Shown here piece by piece: positions 1-7,866 of a DNA stretch of 64,000 bases. Each line of letters opens with the position of its first letter. The first letter of the stretch is position 1. Position numbers and translations under genes: made by a program. The notes beneath the pieces are model-generated. The model had not been told where the DNA came from, ran no database searches, and worked only from the letters and a program-made list of their open reading frames with translations. Source of the DNA: Dietzia sp. JS16-p6b (GTDB lineage Bacteria; Actinomycetota; Actinomycetes; Mycobacteriales; Mycobacteriaceae); NCBI RefSeq assembly GCF_003052165.1, contig NZ_CP024869.1, positions 2,700,001 to 2,764,000 on the forward strand, given 5' to 3'.

Positions 1-741
1 TGCGGAATCGACCCCCGCGCCCGCCCGCTGGACCCAGGGGCGGCCGTCGGGCCGGCCGGCCGGGAGTCCGCCCGGCCTCGAGTGCTGGTCCGGCCCGTCG
101 TCGTCGCCCCGGCCGGCCCCGGCAGCCTCCCCGACCACGTGGTCCTCGTCCCCCTCGGCCGGGACCAGCGGTTCGCGAAACGAGATGTCCACCTGAACCG
201 GTCCGGGGTGGCCCGGGGCGGTCGCGGTGAGGATCGCGCGGCCGATCGCGCTGCGCCAGTGACGGTGTTCGGTGTCGGGGTCGCCGGCCGCGCCGAGTTC
301 GATGACGGCGCGAGCGTGCGGACCGAACAACCCCACCTGGTCGATGGTCTGGTTGGCGCCGGTCCCCCGCAGTTCGGGAGGACGGTTGGCGGTCAGCGCG
401 AGGATCGGCACGCCCGAGTGCGCGGCCTCGACCATCGCCGGATGGAGATTGGCCACCGCGGTTCCGGAGGTGACGACGACGGGGACCGGGCGCCTGGCCG
501 CCGCGGCCAACCCCAGTGCCGTGAACGCCGCCGCACGCTCGTCGATCCGCACGTGCAACCGCAGGTGGCCGGTCCGCTCGGCGGCCGCGAGCGCGAGCGC
601 CAGTGGTGCGCTGCGCGAACCCGGGCACAGCACCGCGTCGGTGATCCCGTGACGGATCAACTCGTCGACGACGACGCGGGCCTGGGCGGTGCTCGGGTTG
701 CTCGCGCGGGGCGTGTTCGGGGCGGACCGGCTGGGGTTCAT
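1..741 (-). CDS. menD: MenD (SEPHCHC synthase), N-terminal part, cut by window edge
   Basis: This thiamine-diphosphate enzyme joins isochorismate and 2-oxoglutarate to make SEPHCHC in menaquinone synthesis. The 247 visible codons cover the ThDP-binding (PYR) half of a family usually about 550 aa long. They include the [13 protein letters not shown] stretch at about 39-51, the [13 protein letters not shown] segment with the expected catalytic Glu near residue 68, and [16 protein letters not shown]. The frame stays open to base 1, so the gene continues outside the window. A TAGGCT hexamer lies exactly 7 nt before the ATG, suggesting a leaderless transcript. menC, menB, menE and menA lie 7-12 kb away. 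Confidence 0.95.
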   Translation of the reverse strand, partial: MNPSRSAPNTPRASNPSTAQARVVVDELIRHGITDAVLCPGSRSAPLALALAAAERTGHLRLHVRIDERAAAFTALGLAAAARRPVPVVVTSGTAVANLHPAMVEAAHSGVPILALTANRPPELRGTGANQTIDQVGLFGPHARAVIELGAAGDPDTEHRHWRSAIGRAILTATAPGHPGPVQVDISFREPLVPAEGDEDHVVGEAAGAGRGDDDGPDQHSRPGGLPAGRPDGRPWVQRAGAGVDSA

Positions 742-751
742 CCCCCCCAGC

Positions 752-1774
752 CTAGTTGTCACCACCGGTGACCGCCGGGTCGTCGTCGTGGGGTCCGGCG
801 GCCGCGGCGGCGAGCCGGTCGGCGAGTGCCGCGAGATGCCCGCGCAACCCGTCGGGCGACTCCACGACGAACGGCGCGGGCAGCCGACCCAGGTACCAGG
901 CCAACTCGTCGAGGGCGGCGGCGCCGGTCTCCAGACGACAGGCCGGGCCGTCGGGGTGGTCGACGGGCCGGAGCTCCGTGACGGTGCCGAAGGTGGGTGG
1001 GAAGCACTCGCGCACGTCCCGGGCGGTGGCCTGGACCACGACACTGGCGCGGTGCTCGTACGGAGCGGTCGTCACCGAGTGCTGGACGTGGGTGGCCGGG
1101 TCCGGCACGTCCGGGCGAGGGGTGAACCGCCAGCGACTGCGGTGCACCGCGCGGATGCGGTCCAGCCGGAAGGTCCGCCAGTCCGCACGCTCGAGGTCGT
1201 AGGACAGCAGGTACCAGCGTCGGCCCAGCACGACGATCCGGTAGGGCTCGACGCGGCGTTCGGTATCGCGGCCGGCGCGATCGCGGTAGTCCAACCGCAC
1301 CTGCTCGCTGCCCCGCACCGCGTGACCGAGCTCCATGAGCAGTGCCGGCTCCACCGGGGTGTCGGTACCGGGGACGGCCACCATCGACTCGCTCACGTCG
1401 GCGACCCTCTCCCGCAACCGGCCGGGCATGACCTGGTCGAGCTTGGTCAGCGCGCCCAGAGCGTGCTCGCCGACGCCGGCCACCGCCCCGCCGGCGGCGA
1501 GCCTCAGGGCGATCGCCACCGCGACCGCCTCGCGGTCGTCCAGCAGCAGGGGCGGAAGCCGGCGGCCCGACCCCAGCCGGTAACCGCCGCCCGCGCCGCG
1601 TTCGGATTCGACCGGATACCCCAGGTCACGCAGCCGGTCCACGTCCCGCCGCACCGACCTGGTGGTCACACCGAGTTCGGCCGCCAGCTCCGGCCCGGTC
1701 CACACCGCGCGCCGCTGGAGCAGGTCGAGCAAACCCAGTACGCGCTGGGTCGTGGGCGTTCTGTCGGCGGTCAC
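752..1774 (-). CDS. WYL-domain transcriptional regulator (YafY type)
   Basis: A DeoR-like winged helix (about residues 5-60, with [20 protein letters not shown]) is followed by a WYL sensor domain with [35 protein letters not shown]-like sequence at mid-protein. I chose the GTG at 1774 (340 aa) because the HTH begins just after it and a GACACT hexamer sits 7 nt upstream. A longer frame reaches back to 1942 but lacks family sequence and overlaps the divergent DinB gene. WYL regulators often sit beside the gene they control, so the divergent DinB-fold gene is a likely target (inference). The ligand is unknown. Confidence 0.88.
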   Translation of the reverse strand: MTADRTPTTQRVLGLLDLLQRRAVWTGPELAAELGVTTRSVRRDVDRLRDLGYPVESERGAGGGYRLGSGRRLPPLLLDDREAVAVAIALRLAAGGAVAGVGEHALGALTKLDQVMPGRLRERVADVSESMVAVPGTDTPVEPALLMELGHAVRGSEQVRLDYRDRAGRDTERRVEPYRIVVLGRRWYLLSYDLERADWRTFRLDRIRAVHRSRWRFTPRPDVPDPATHVQHSVTTAPYEHRASVVVQATARDVRECFPPTFGTVTELRPVDHPDGPACRLETGAAALDELAWYLGRLPAPFVVESPDGLRGHLAALADRLAAAAAGPHDDDPAVTGGDN

Positions 1775-1918
1775 GTCACCCAGTGTCGCACCGTCAGCGG
1801 ACCGGATCTGTCCTGATCGACTGAGAGTCTGTTGTCGGACCACGGTGCGGATCAGCAACTGATCCGTTGCCCGTCCGCCGACACCATCCCGTTCACGAGA
1901 CACACCCAGGAGATCGTC

Positions 1919-2536
1919 ATGCCACTGTTCGCCGCCACCCACACCACCGAACGCGAGACCCTACTCGAATGGACCGACCACGCGCTCGTCAACGCCCGCT
2001 CGATCGTCCACGGCCTCACCGCCGACCAACTACGGGCGCGTCCGGTGCCCTCGAGTGAGCTGACGCTCGGTTGGCTGATCCTGCACATCGGCCAGGTGGC
2101 CGAGGACTGGCTGGGCCGGGCGGCCGCCGCGCCGGACCCCCTCGAGACGGGACGCTCGCTGCCCGAGGCCTTCGAGTGGGCCGAGACGGTCAACCGTGTC
2201 GACCCCGACGCGACCGCCGAGGAGATCCTCGCCGAGTACGACCGCCGGTGCGCCGCGGGCCTCGCCCATCTCCGCGCCGCCGATCTGGGAGCCCCGGTCC
2301 CGGTCCCCGCGGAGATGCCGTGGTTCCCGCCGGGCCTGGCGCCGTTCGACGGCCGCTGGTGCGCGCATCACGTCCTCACCGAGATCAACCGGCACAGCGG
2401 GCACGCGGACCTCCTGCGTGAGGCACTCGACGGGCGCACGATGTACGACCTGATCGCCGAGGACCAGGGCATCGACATGTCCTACATCGGTGCCTGGTTC
2501 GCCGCGCACCCGGAGGTCCCGGCGCCCGCGTGGTGA
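1919..2536 (+). CDS. DinB-fold (DUF664-like) protein
   Basis: A 205-aa soluble protein of the DinB/YfiT four-helix-bundle superfamily. Members often bind a metal through three His and many are thiol-dependent S-transferases or of unknown function. Visible are GWLILHIGQVAEDW and HHVLTEINRHSGHADLLREAL, which supply His residues in the usual places. The ATG at 1919 is preceded by CAGGAG at a good distance; upstream in-frame starts lack a ribosome site. It is divergent from the WYL regulator. A related pair of WYL regulator and DUF664 protein is common in actinobacteria, but the substrate cannot be told from the sequence. Confidence 0.85.
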   Translation: MPLFAATHTTERETLLEWTDHALVNARSIVHGLTADQLRARPVPSSELTLGWLILHIGQVAEDWLGRAAAAPDPLETGRSLPEAFEWAETVNRVDPDATAEEILAEYDRRCAAGLAHLRAADLGAPVPVPAEMPWFPPGLAPFDGRWCAHHVLTEINRHSGHADLLREALDGRTMYDLIAEDQGIDMSYIGAWFAAHPEVPAPAW

Positions 2537-2573
2537 GTCGGGCTCATTCCGCGCGGAGGGGCGCGCCGGATGG

Positions 2574-4073
2574 TCAGTCGCCTTCGTGCCAGCCGGCGAA
2601 CGTCGCGAACTTGTCCTCGATCATCCCGGCCACTTCGCCCGGGTCGGGCACGAGTCCCGCGTCCGTGGCGATGCCTACCGAGACCGTGCCGTTGTAGCTG
2701 AAGATGCAGATCCCGAAGGCCTGGTCGCCGCTCATCGGAACCCAGCCGAGCATCCCCTCGACGGGGGTGCCGGCGATCCGCACCGTGGAGACCGGCCCGG
2801 GGACCGACGTGAGCTGGCCGACGGTCTTGTTGGCGAGCAGGTCGACCACCGCGTGCGCCACCGGGCCGGGAGTGATCGCTACGCCGAGCATGGTGGCGAA
2901 GTTGACGTGTGGTTCGAACGAGTAGCGCACCCGGGACATGGACGTGGCGATCGCGTCGATGAGCTCGTCGGCGTCGTCGATCCCCAGCGGTAGGCGCATG
3001 AGGATGATCGTGAGGTGGTTGCCCAGTTCCTCCGGCAGTTCGTCGGCCACAGGCTCGATGGACATCGGCACCATGAGGTTGATGTCCGAGACCCGACGAT
3101 CGCCGTGGGCGTCGAGGTACTCGGTGAGCGCCCTGGACACCGCCGCGAGCATCACGGTGGTGACCGTGGTGCCGTGCACCTTCGCCACCCTCTTGATCGC
3201 CGCGAGGTCCAGCCCGGAGATCCAGGAGACCCTTTTCTCAACATGGGCGTGACCGCTCCAGGACAGCTCGGGCGATCTGGGTTCGAACAGCAACCGGAAG
3301 GTCGAACGATAGGTGTTGGTCGTCCTATTGGTCAGATCGATGCTGTCGGCCAGGGATTCCACGACGCGCGTGGGCACCCGGGTGACCCCACGGCCCGGGG
3401 CCACCACTGCCCTGACCAGCCGCGTGAGAGTCCACGGGAACGTGACCGTGGCGCCGGCGAGACCGCGGGCGATACCGACCGAGTCCCTGGCCATCCCCAC
3501 CCCGGCGCGGCCGACCGTCCGGAGGATCCCGCCTCCACCAGCGGAGAGGGGTCGGCCCACCCGCGGCAGCTGGGCGTCGTCGTCATCGCTGTCGCACAGA
3601 CCGAGGACCAACTGGGTCAACCGCATACCGTCGACCATCCCGTGCTGGACCCGGAACAGCACCAGCGCGCCCTCCCGCTCGGCCTCGTGACCGTGGCCGT
3701 GGTAGCCCTCGAGGAACTCGGCGCGCCACAGGGGGCGGTCGTCGGGGAGCTGGACGCTCATCTGCTCGGAGACGTACGCCTCGGCCTCGGCCCGTCCGCC
3801 CGGCGCGGGGAGCCGCCCGCGGATCAGATGGTGGGAGAGGTCGAAATCGGGATCATCCTCCCAGTACCACCGTCTGCCCTCGCGTACCGGGACCCGCCGG
3901 AACACCGGGTGGGGGTCAACCATCCGTGTGGCGACTGCCTCTGTGACCGCGTCCCAGTCGGGGATCTCCGAGAACCACACCAACGAGGTGATGTACATGA
4001 GGTTGTCGGCGCGGTCCATGTGCAACCACAACTGATCCCGCAGCGGGATTCTGACTCTCGCCGTCTCCCCCAT
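2574..4073 (-). CDS. Wax ester synthase/diacylglycerol acyltransferase (WS/DGAT), copy 1
   Basis: This 499-aa enzyme of the WS/DGAT (Tgs/AtfA) family esterifies diacylglycerol or a fatty alcohol with acyl-CoA to make storage lipid. It shows RIPLRDQLWLHMDRADNLMY at the N-terminus, the active-site region FRVQHGMVDGM at about 141-150, and ELGNHLTIILMRLPLG near the C-terminal third. The active-site motif is QHxxxDG rather than the usual HHxxxDG; the second His, taken as catalytic, is kept (about residue 144). The ATG at 4073 follows GGGAGAGG. It is a tandem paralogue of the next gene, nearly colinear with it, and both carry the same promoter layout. Confidence 0.93.
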   Translation of the reverse strand: MGETARVRIPLRDQLWLHMDRADNLMYITSLVWFSEIPDWDAVTEAVATRMVDPHPVFRRVPVREGRRWYWEDDPDFDLSHHLIRGRLPAPGGRAEAEAYVSEQMSVQLPDDRPLWRAEFLEGYHGHGHEAEREGALVLFRVQHGMVDGMRLTQLVLGLCDSDDDDAQLPRVGRPLSAGGGGILRTVGRAGVGMARDSVGIARGLAGATVTFPWTLTRLVRAVVAPGRGVTRVPTRVVESLADSIDLTNRTTNTYRSTFRLLFEPRSPELSWSGHAHVEKRVSWISGLDLAAIKRVAKVHGTTVTTVMLAAVSRALTEYLDAHGDRRVSDINLMVPMSIEPVADELPEELGNHLTIILMRLPLGIDDADELIDAIATSMSRVRYSFEPHVNFATMLGVAITPGPVAHAVVDLLANKTVGQLTSVPGPVSTVRIAGTPVEGMLGWVPMSGDQAFGICIFSYNGTVSVGIATDAGLVPDPGEVAGMIEDKFATFAGWHEGD

Positions 4074-4142
4074 CGTCCCGACGCCTCTCCCGTGGCCACG
4101 CTCGCGCACCGGGTCATGCGCACGAGTACAGGCTAGAACAGG

Positions 4143-4158
4143 CGTGACAGAGATCACG
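4143..4158 (-). promoter_or_regulatory. CRP/GlxR-like operator before WS/DGAT copy 1
   Basis: CGTGA-N6-TCACG, matching the TGTGA-N6-TCACA layout of CRP/GlxR sites in both half-sites except the outer base. It lies about 70 nt upstream of the gene and 7 nt from a TAGCCT hexamer (4130-4135, minus strand) that could be the -10. At that place the site would cover the -35 area, which suggests repression. Copy 2 has the same arrangement. Confidence 0.6.
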
Positions 4159-4244
4159 AGTGTTTTCCTTGTTCCCCACGCCTACCGGGGTCGACGCGCC
4201 GGTGTGGTGAAGTACACCGTGAAGGAGAGGCGTGACGACGGTCC

Positions 4245-5732
4245 TCAGACCTGGGCCTCCCAGCCGTCGAACGTCGCGAACTGGTCCTTGATCAGCTCGG
4301 CGACCCGGCCCGGGTCCGGCACGAGTCCGGCGTCGGTGGCGATCCCCACGGAGACCTTCCCGTCGTAGCTGAAGACGCAGATCCCGAGCGCCTGGTCGCC
4401 GCTCATCGGGACCCAGCCCAGCATCCCCTCGACCACGGTCCCGGCGAGGCTCACCGTGGAGACGGGTCCGGGCACCGAGGTGAGCTGACCGACGGTCTTG
4501 TTGGCGAACAGGTCGATCACGGCGTGCTGCACCGCAGTCGGGGTGACCGCCACGGTGAGCATCGAGGCGAAGGTGATGTGTGGCTCGAACGAATAGCGCA
4601 CCCGGGTCATGGACGTGGTGATGGCGTCGATGAGCTCGTCGGCGTCGTCGATGCCCAGTGGCAGACGCATGAGGATGAGGGTGATGTGGTTGCCCAGTTC
4701 CTCCGGGAGGTCGTCGCTGTTCGGCGTCACCGACATGGGCACCATGAGGTTGATGTCGGCGACCGGGCGGTCACCGTGCGCGTCGAGGTAGCGGGTGAGG
4801 GCTTTGGACACCGCGGCGATCATCACCGAGGTGACGGTGGTGTCGTGCAGTGACGCCACCCTCTTGACGGCCGCGAGCTCCAGTCCCGAGACCCAGGAGA
4901 CCTTCTTCTCCGCGTGCGTCCGTCCACTCCACGACAGGTCGGGGGTCCGGGGCTCGAACAGCAGTCGGAAGATGGAGCGATAGGTGTTGGTCGTCGTGTT
5001 GGTGGAGTCGATGGTGTCGGCCAGGGATTCCACGACACGAGTGGGCACCCGGGTCAGTTCCCCGCCGGGGGCCGCCACGTCCCTGGCCAGTCGCGCGAGC
5101 GTCACCGGGAACCTGATCGTGGCACCCGCGACACCGCGGGCGATGCCGATCGAGTCCTTGGCCAGTCCTGCCCCGACCTGGCCGACCGCCCCCACGATCC
5201 CGCCCCCACCCGAGGTCAGTTCCCGTCCCACCCGGGGCAGGGGGTCGTCGTCCTCGTGGTCACACAATCCCAGGACCAGCTGGGACAACCGGATTCCGTC
5301 GACCATCCCGTGCTGGACCCGGAACAGGATGAGCGCCCCCTCCTGCTCTCCCCCGTGGCCGTGATATCCCTCGATGAACTCGGTGCGCCAGATGGGGCGG
5401 TCGTCGGGGAGCGGCCTGCTCATCTGCGCGGCGACGTACGCCTCGGCCTCGGCGCGTCCGCCCGGTTCGGGGAGGCGACTGCGGACCAGGTGGCGGGAGA
5501 GGTCGAAGTCCGGATCGTCCTGCCAGTACCAGCGTCGGCCCCGCCGCACCGGGACCCGGCGGAACACCGGGTGGGGCTCCACCATCCGGGTGGCGATCGC
5601 CTCGGTGACCGCCTCCCAGTCGGGGACCTCGGCGAACCACATGATCGAGTTGATGTACATGAGATTGTCCGGTCGGTCCATCATCAGCCACAGCTGATCC
5701 CGCAGTGGGATCCGAACCCTCGTCTCCGCCAT
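4245..5732 (-). CDS. Wax ester synthase/diacylglycerol acyltransferase (WS/DGAT), copy 2
   Basis: A 495-aa WS/DGAT acyltransferase, colinear with copy 1 and clearly from a tandem duplication. It has the same RIPLRDQLWLMMDRPDNLMY start, the variant active site VQHGMVDGI at about 139-147 with the catalytic His retained near 141, and ELGNHITLILMRLPLG. The ATG at 5732 is preceded by GAGAGGG. An inverted repeat CGGTGT-N8-ACACCG (4200-4219) lies just past the stop and may be a hairpin. Because both copies share the Q-for-H change, the change predates the duplication. Whether it alters acceptor choice cannot be told. Confidence 0.93.
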   Translation of the reverse strand: MAETRVRIPLRDQLWLMMDRPDNLMYINSIMWFAEVPDWEAVTEAIATRMVEPHPVFRRVPVRRGRRWYWQDDPDFDLSRHLVRSRLPEPGGRAEAEAYVAAQMSRPLPDDRPIWRTEFIEGYHGHGGEQEGALILFRVQHGMVDGIRLSQLVLGLCDHEDDDPLPRVGRELTSGGGGIVGAVGQVGAGLAKDSIGIARGVAGATIRFPVTLARLARDVAAPGGELTRVPTRVVESLADTIDSTNTTTNTYRSIFRLLFEPRTPDLSWSGRTHAEKKVSWVSGLELAAVKRVASLHDTTVTSVMIAAVSKALTRYLDAHGDRPVADINLMVPMSVTPNSDDLPEELGNHITLILMRLPLGIDDADELIDAITTSMTRVRYSFEPHITFASMLTVAVTPTAVQHAVIDLFANKTVGQLTSVPGPVSTVSLAGTVVEGMLGWVPMSGDQALGICVFSYDGKVSVGIATDAGLVPDPGRVAELIKDQFATFDGWEAQV

Positions 5733-5821
5733 CCTGCCCGACCCCTCTCACCCACCGTCCACGTCATGCGGACGCCGACCACCGTCCACGTGATGTGGCC
5801 GCCGCCCCAGGCTAGAGCAGT

Positions 5822-5837
5822 TGTGACCCGTGTCACG
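5822..5837 (-). promoter_or_regulatory. CRP/GlxR-like operator before WS/DGAT copy 2
   Basis: TGTGA-N6-TCACG lies about 90 nt upstream of the second WS/DGAT start. A TAGCCT hexamer on the minus strand (5809-5814) lies 7 nt away, exactly the spacing seen at copy 1 (4130-4135 against 4143-4158). Confidence 0.62.
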
Positions 5838-5958
5838 GCCCTTCCTCGGGGGATCTCGCTCCGTGCTCGTTCTTCACCGTCTACTGCTGTGACCCGCGAT
5901 CCCGTCGGTCACCTCGATCGGCCGGAAGGACACCGTCGGCAACGTCGGCGAGACCGGC

Positions 5959-6042
5959 GCGTTCTTGATGCGCATCAGTGCGTTCGTGATGAGCATCGGC
6001 GCGTTCTTGATGCGCATCGGTGCGTTCGTGATGAGCATCGGT
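5959..6042. repeat. 42-bp tandem repeat, two copies (four 21-bp half units)
   Basis: The copies at 5959-6000 and 6001-6042 differ at two positions. Each copy is itself two similar 21-bp units (GCGTTCTTGATGCGCATC... and GCGTTCGTGATGAGCATC...). The plus frame reads as repeated AFLMRI(S/G)AFVMSIG. The minus frame is also open through the repeat. No start with a ribosome site supports translation. Confidence 0.9.
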
Positions 6043-6255
6043 GCGGCGATCTCCGAGGACGTGCTGGCCGTCGACGGTCTGTGCCTGTCTTCGACCCGCT
6101 CCTGCCGCCGTCGCGAGTGGGTCGCCACCACCGGGGCCCGGCCCCGCGGCACGAAGGAGTTGCCACGGCCCGGGAGGTAGCGGCTCGTCACCCGGCCCCC
6201 GCCCCTGTCCCCCGGTCCGCGTCCGCCGCAACGTGCAGGCGCTCCAGCGCCCGAC

Positions 6256-6339
6256 GTGTCGCTCGCGCGCCTGTACGACTCCTCGGCAACCGCCCACCGC
6301 TATGGCGTCTCGCGTGCGCTTCGGTGCGCGCCAGACGCC
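6256..6339. repeat. 84-bp direct repeat, left copy
   Basis: It aligns without gaps to 7690-7773 at 66 of 84 positions by hand count. Both copies end in GCCAGACGCC. The two copies flank the AbiEi/DUF559-type gene at about 0.3 kb and 0.13 kb. Confidence 0.8.
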
Positions 6340-6400
6340 TTTCCGGCGGGCGCCTGCACTGTCTGCGAGCGGGGCGGACTGCGGTCCCATACCGATAGCC

Positions 6401-6484
6401 CCGCCGTGCAGCGCGCAGACCAGCCGGTCAGTCGCGCAGATTGACCCGCCGTGCAGCGCGCAGACCAGCCGGTCAGTCGCGCAG
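6401..6484. repeat. 39-bp direct repeat, two copies, 45-bp period
   Basis: The copies at 6401-6439 and 6446-6484 appear identical; they begin CCGCCGTGCAGCGCGCAGAC and end GGTCAGTCGCGCAG. Each contains a short dyad (GACC-N4-GGTC). The array lies 116-199 bp upstream of the AbiEi-like gene, so it could be regulatory or the scar of a duplication. Confidence 0.85.
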
Positions 6485-6599
6485 TCCGGCTGTACTGTCA
6501 CGGCGGGCCCTCCACACCCCGCGCACCCTCCACAGCCTGAACGGACCACGCAGTCCGACGCTGCAGAAACCGGGCCGGCGGGGGCGATACTGCGTGGCC

Positions 6600-7556
6600 A
6601 TGAGCACCGACAGAATTCGCCCACCCGTCATCACCTCGTCCGAACTACTCGCGCGGGGTTACAGCCGCCGAGCGAGGGAGCACGCAGAGCGCACCGGACA
6701 GCTCTACCGTGTCCGTCACGGCGTCTACGTGCCCGCCGCCGACCTGCCCACCGGTCCCGACGAGGCCGAGGCCATGCTCGAGATGCGGTCGCGGGCCTCG
6801 GCGAGGTTCATCAGCCCCGGCACGGCGATGTCGCATACTTCCGCTCTCGTGCTTCACGGTCTGCCCGCTCAGGATCTGGACACCCGGCGGGTCACCACGA
6901 CCAGGCATCGGCCGGGCAGCGGGAGCAGGCGGGGTGAGAGCGCGATCTGCCACAGCCTGGACCTCGGTGACTCCGTGACGGAACTGGAGGGCATCCCGGT
7001 CACGACTCCGGCGCGGACGATCGTCGACGTGGCGCGGACGAGCCCGTTCGCAGGCGCCGTCTGCGCTGCCGACGAGGCCCTGCGCCGCTCTCTGTGCACC
7101 CGGGCCGAACTGGCGACCGAACTCGACGCCGCCGCCGGGCGGGTCGGCATCGCGCGGGCCCGCGCAGTGGTGGCGTTCGCGAACCCGGGTGCCCACTCGG
7201 TGCTCGAGTCCCTCAGCCGGGTCGCCATCACCCGCGCCGGCCTCCCCATGCCCCAGCTCCAGCACGAGTTCATCCTCTCGGACGGGTCACGCACTTTCGT
7301 CGACATGTACTGGAAGGAATGGGGACTCGTCGGGGAGGCGGACGGCTCGGGGAAGTACGGGATCGACGACGGCGAGGCGGGCGTCCGCCGGAAGCTCCGC
7401 AACGAGAAGAATCGCCAGAACGAGATCGAATCGCTGGGCAACATCTTCAGGAGATGGCAATGGGAGGACTATCGGAGTGGCCGGATCGTGCCCCTCATCC
7501 GCGAGGCGCTGAGACTTCAGGAATCACTCGGCCGGGGGCCGCACCGCGCGGCATGA
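6600..7556 (+). CDS. AbiEi-type HTH protein with DUF559/VSR-like nuclease fold, copy 1
   Basis: A 318-aa protein. The N-terminus (about 10-55, ITSSELLARGYSRRAREHAE...YRVRHGVYVPA) resembles the AbiEi antitoxin N-terminal winged helix. The middle has the HTSALVLHGLP and RTIVDVAR segments usual for this family. The C-terminus (about 225-305) resembles DUF559/VSR-type PD-(D/E)xK folds, with an Asp in TFVDMYW, GEADGSGKY and a final RWQWEDY strand. Activity as nuclease or antitoxin is inference. The ATG at 6600 is preceded by GATACT 8 nt away and no ribosome site, suggesting leaderless translation. No toxin partner gene adjoins it. It is flanked by 84-bp direct repeats and has a paralogue at 45530. 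Confidence 0.82.
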   Translation: MSTDRIRPPVITSSELLARGYSRRAREHAERTGQLYRVRHGVYVPAADLPTGPDEAEAMLEMRSRASARFISPGTAMSHTSALVLHGLPAQDLDTRRVTTTRHRPGSGSRRGESAICHSLDLGDSVTELEGIPVTTPARTIVDVARTSPFAGAVCAADEALRRSLCTRAELATELDAAAGRVGIARARAVVAFANPGAHSVLESLSRVAITRAGLPMPQLQHEFILSDGSRTFVDMYWKEWGLVGEADGSGKYGIDDGEAGVRRKLRNEKNRQNEIESLGNIFRRWQWEDYRSGRIVPLIREALRLQESLGRGPHRAA

Positions 7557-7689
7557 GGGCGGTTGCGGTGTGCGAAATGTCAACCACTCCACTCGGTGAC
7601 CATTCCGCTCGGCGACAATCCGCCCGGCAACGGCCCTCGGCAGTCCGAGCAGCCGCTGCTGCGCCTGGCGTCTCGCGCACGCGTGTGGC

Positions 7690-7773
7690 GTCTCGCTCGC
7701 GCGCATGCCCACCTTCACCGCAGCCGCCCGCCGCGAGGGCGTCCCGCCTGCGCATCTGTGCACGCCAGACGCC
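7690..7773. repeat. 84-bp direct repeat, right copy
   Basis: This is the partner of 6256-6339, ungapped, about 79% identical. It includes most of an inverted repeat whose ends are GTGGCGTCT and AGACGCCAC. Confidence 0.8.
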
Positions 7774-7781
7774 ACCGCGGG

Positions 7782-7842
7782 GGGCGGCTGAGGGCGGGCG
7801 CCGGGCGGCTGAGGGCGGGCGCCGGGCGGCTGGGGGCCGGCA
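7782..7842. repeat. 21-bp tandem repeat, 2.9 copies
   Basis: The unit GGGCGGCTGAGGGCGGGCGCC is exact at 7782-7802 and 7803-7823, then a diverged third copy runs to 7842. It lies just past the menC stop and could form G-rich structure at the transcript end. Confidence 0.85.
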
Positions 7843-7866
7843 CACGCGCGGAGAGGTACCGGCTCG

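Larger units (their letters stand above)
5838..6599. other. Repeat-rich region without a supportable gene
   Basis: Open frames here are GC-rich and unlike any family I know, so I call no gene. The region holds four distinct structures, listed separately where clear: two 42-bp tandem copies (5959-6042), an inverted repeat GTGCAGGCGC (6233-6242) and GCGCCTGCAC (6350-6359), an 84-bp sequence repeated beyond the next gene (6256-6339), and a 39-bp direct repeat with a 45-bp period (6401-6484). The last 15 bases hold a possible promoter for the AbiEi-like gene. Confidence 0.8.
7557..7866. other. Intergenic region with repeats, no gene seen
   Basis: The region holds GTGGCGTCT (7685-7693) inverted to AGACGCCAC (7767-7775), the right 84-bp direct repeat, and a 21-bp tandem array (7782-7842). 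The sequence GCGTGTGGCGTCTCGC also recalls the tandem repeats beside the second AbiEi-like gene. No start, ribosome site or family match supports a gene. Confidence 0.8.

Noticed and set aside
1775-1942. Longer N-terminus for the WYL regulator
   Set aside because: The extra 56 codons have no family sequence and would run into the divergent DinB gene leader; GTG 1774 fits the HTH start.
5965-6180. Plus-strand 71-codon frame with hydrophobic repeat AFLMRIGAFVMSIG
   Set aside because: Looks like a membrane peptide but has no ribosome site, starts inside the repeat, and the opposite frame is just as open.
3015-6398. Long plus-strand open frames (373 and 494 codons) opposite the WS/DGAT genes
   Set aside because: They are antisense to clear WS/DGAT coding sequence, are rich in Arg/Gly/His/Pro as expected of GC-rich shadow frames, and match no family.
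5881-6624. Minus-strand frame of 247 codons over the repeat region
   Set aside because: It consists mainly of translated repeats (RTDAHHE/RTDAHQE) and overlaps the start of the AbiEi-like gene; no support for translation.
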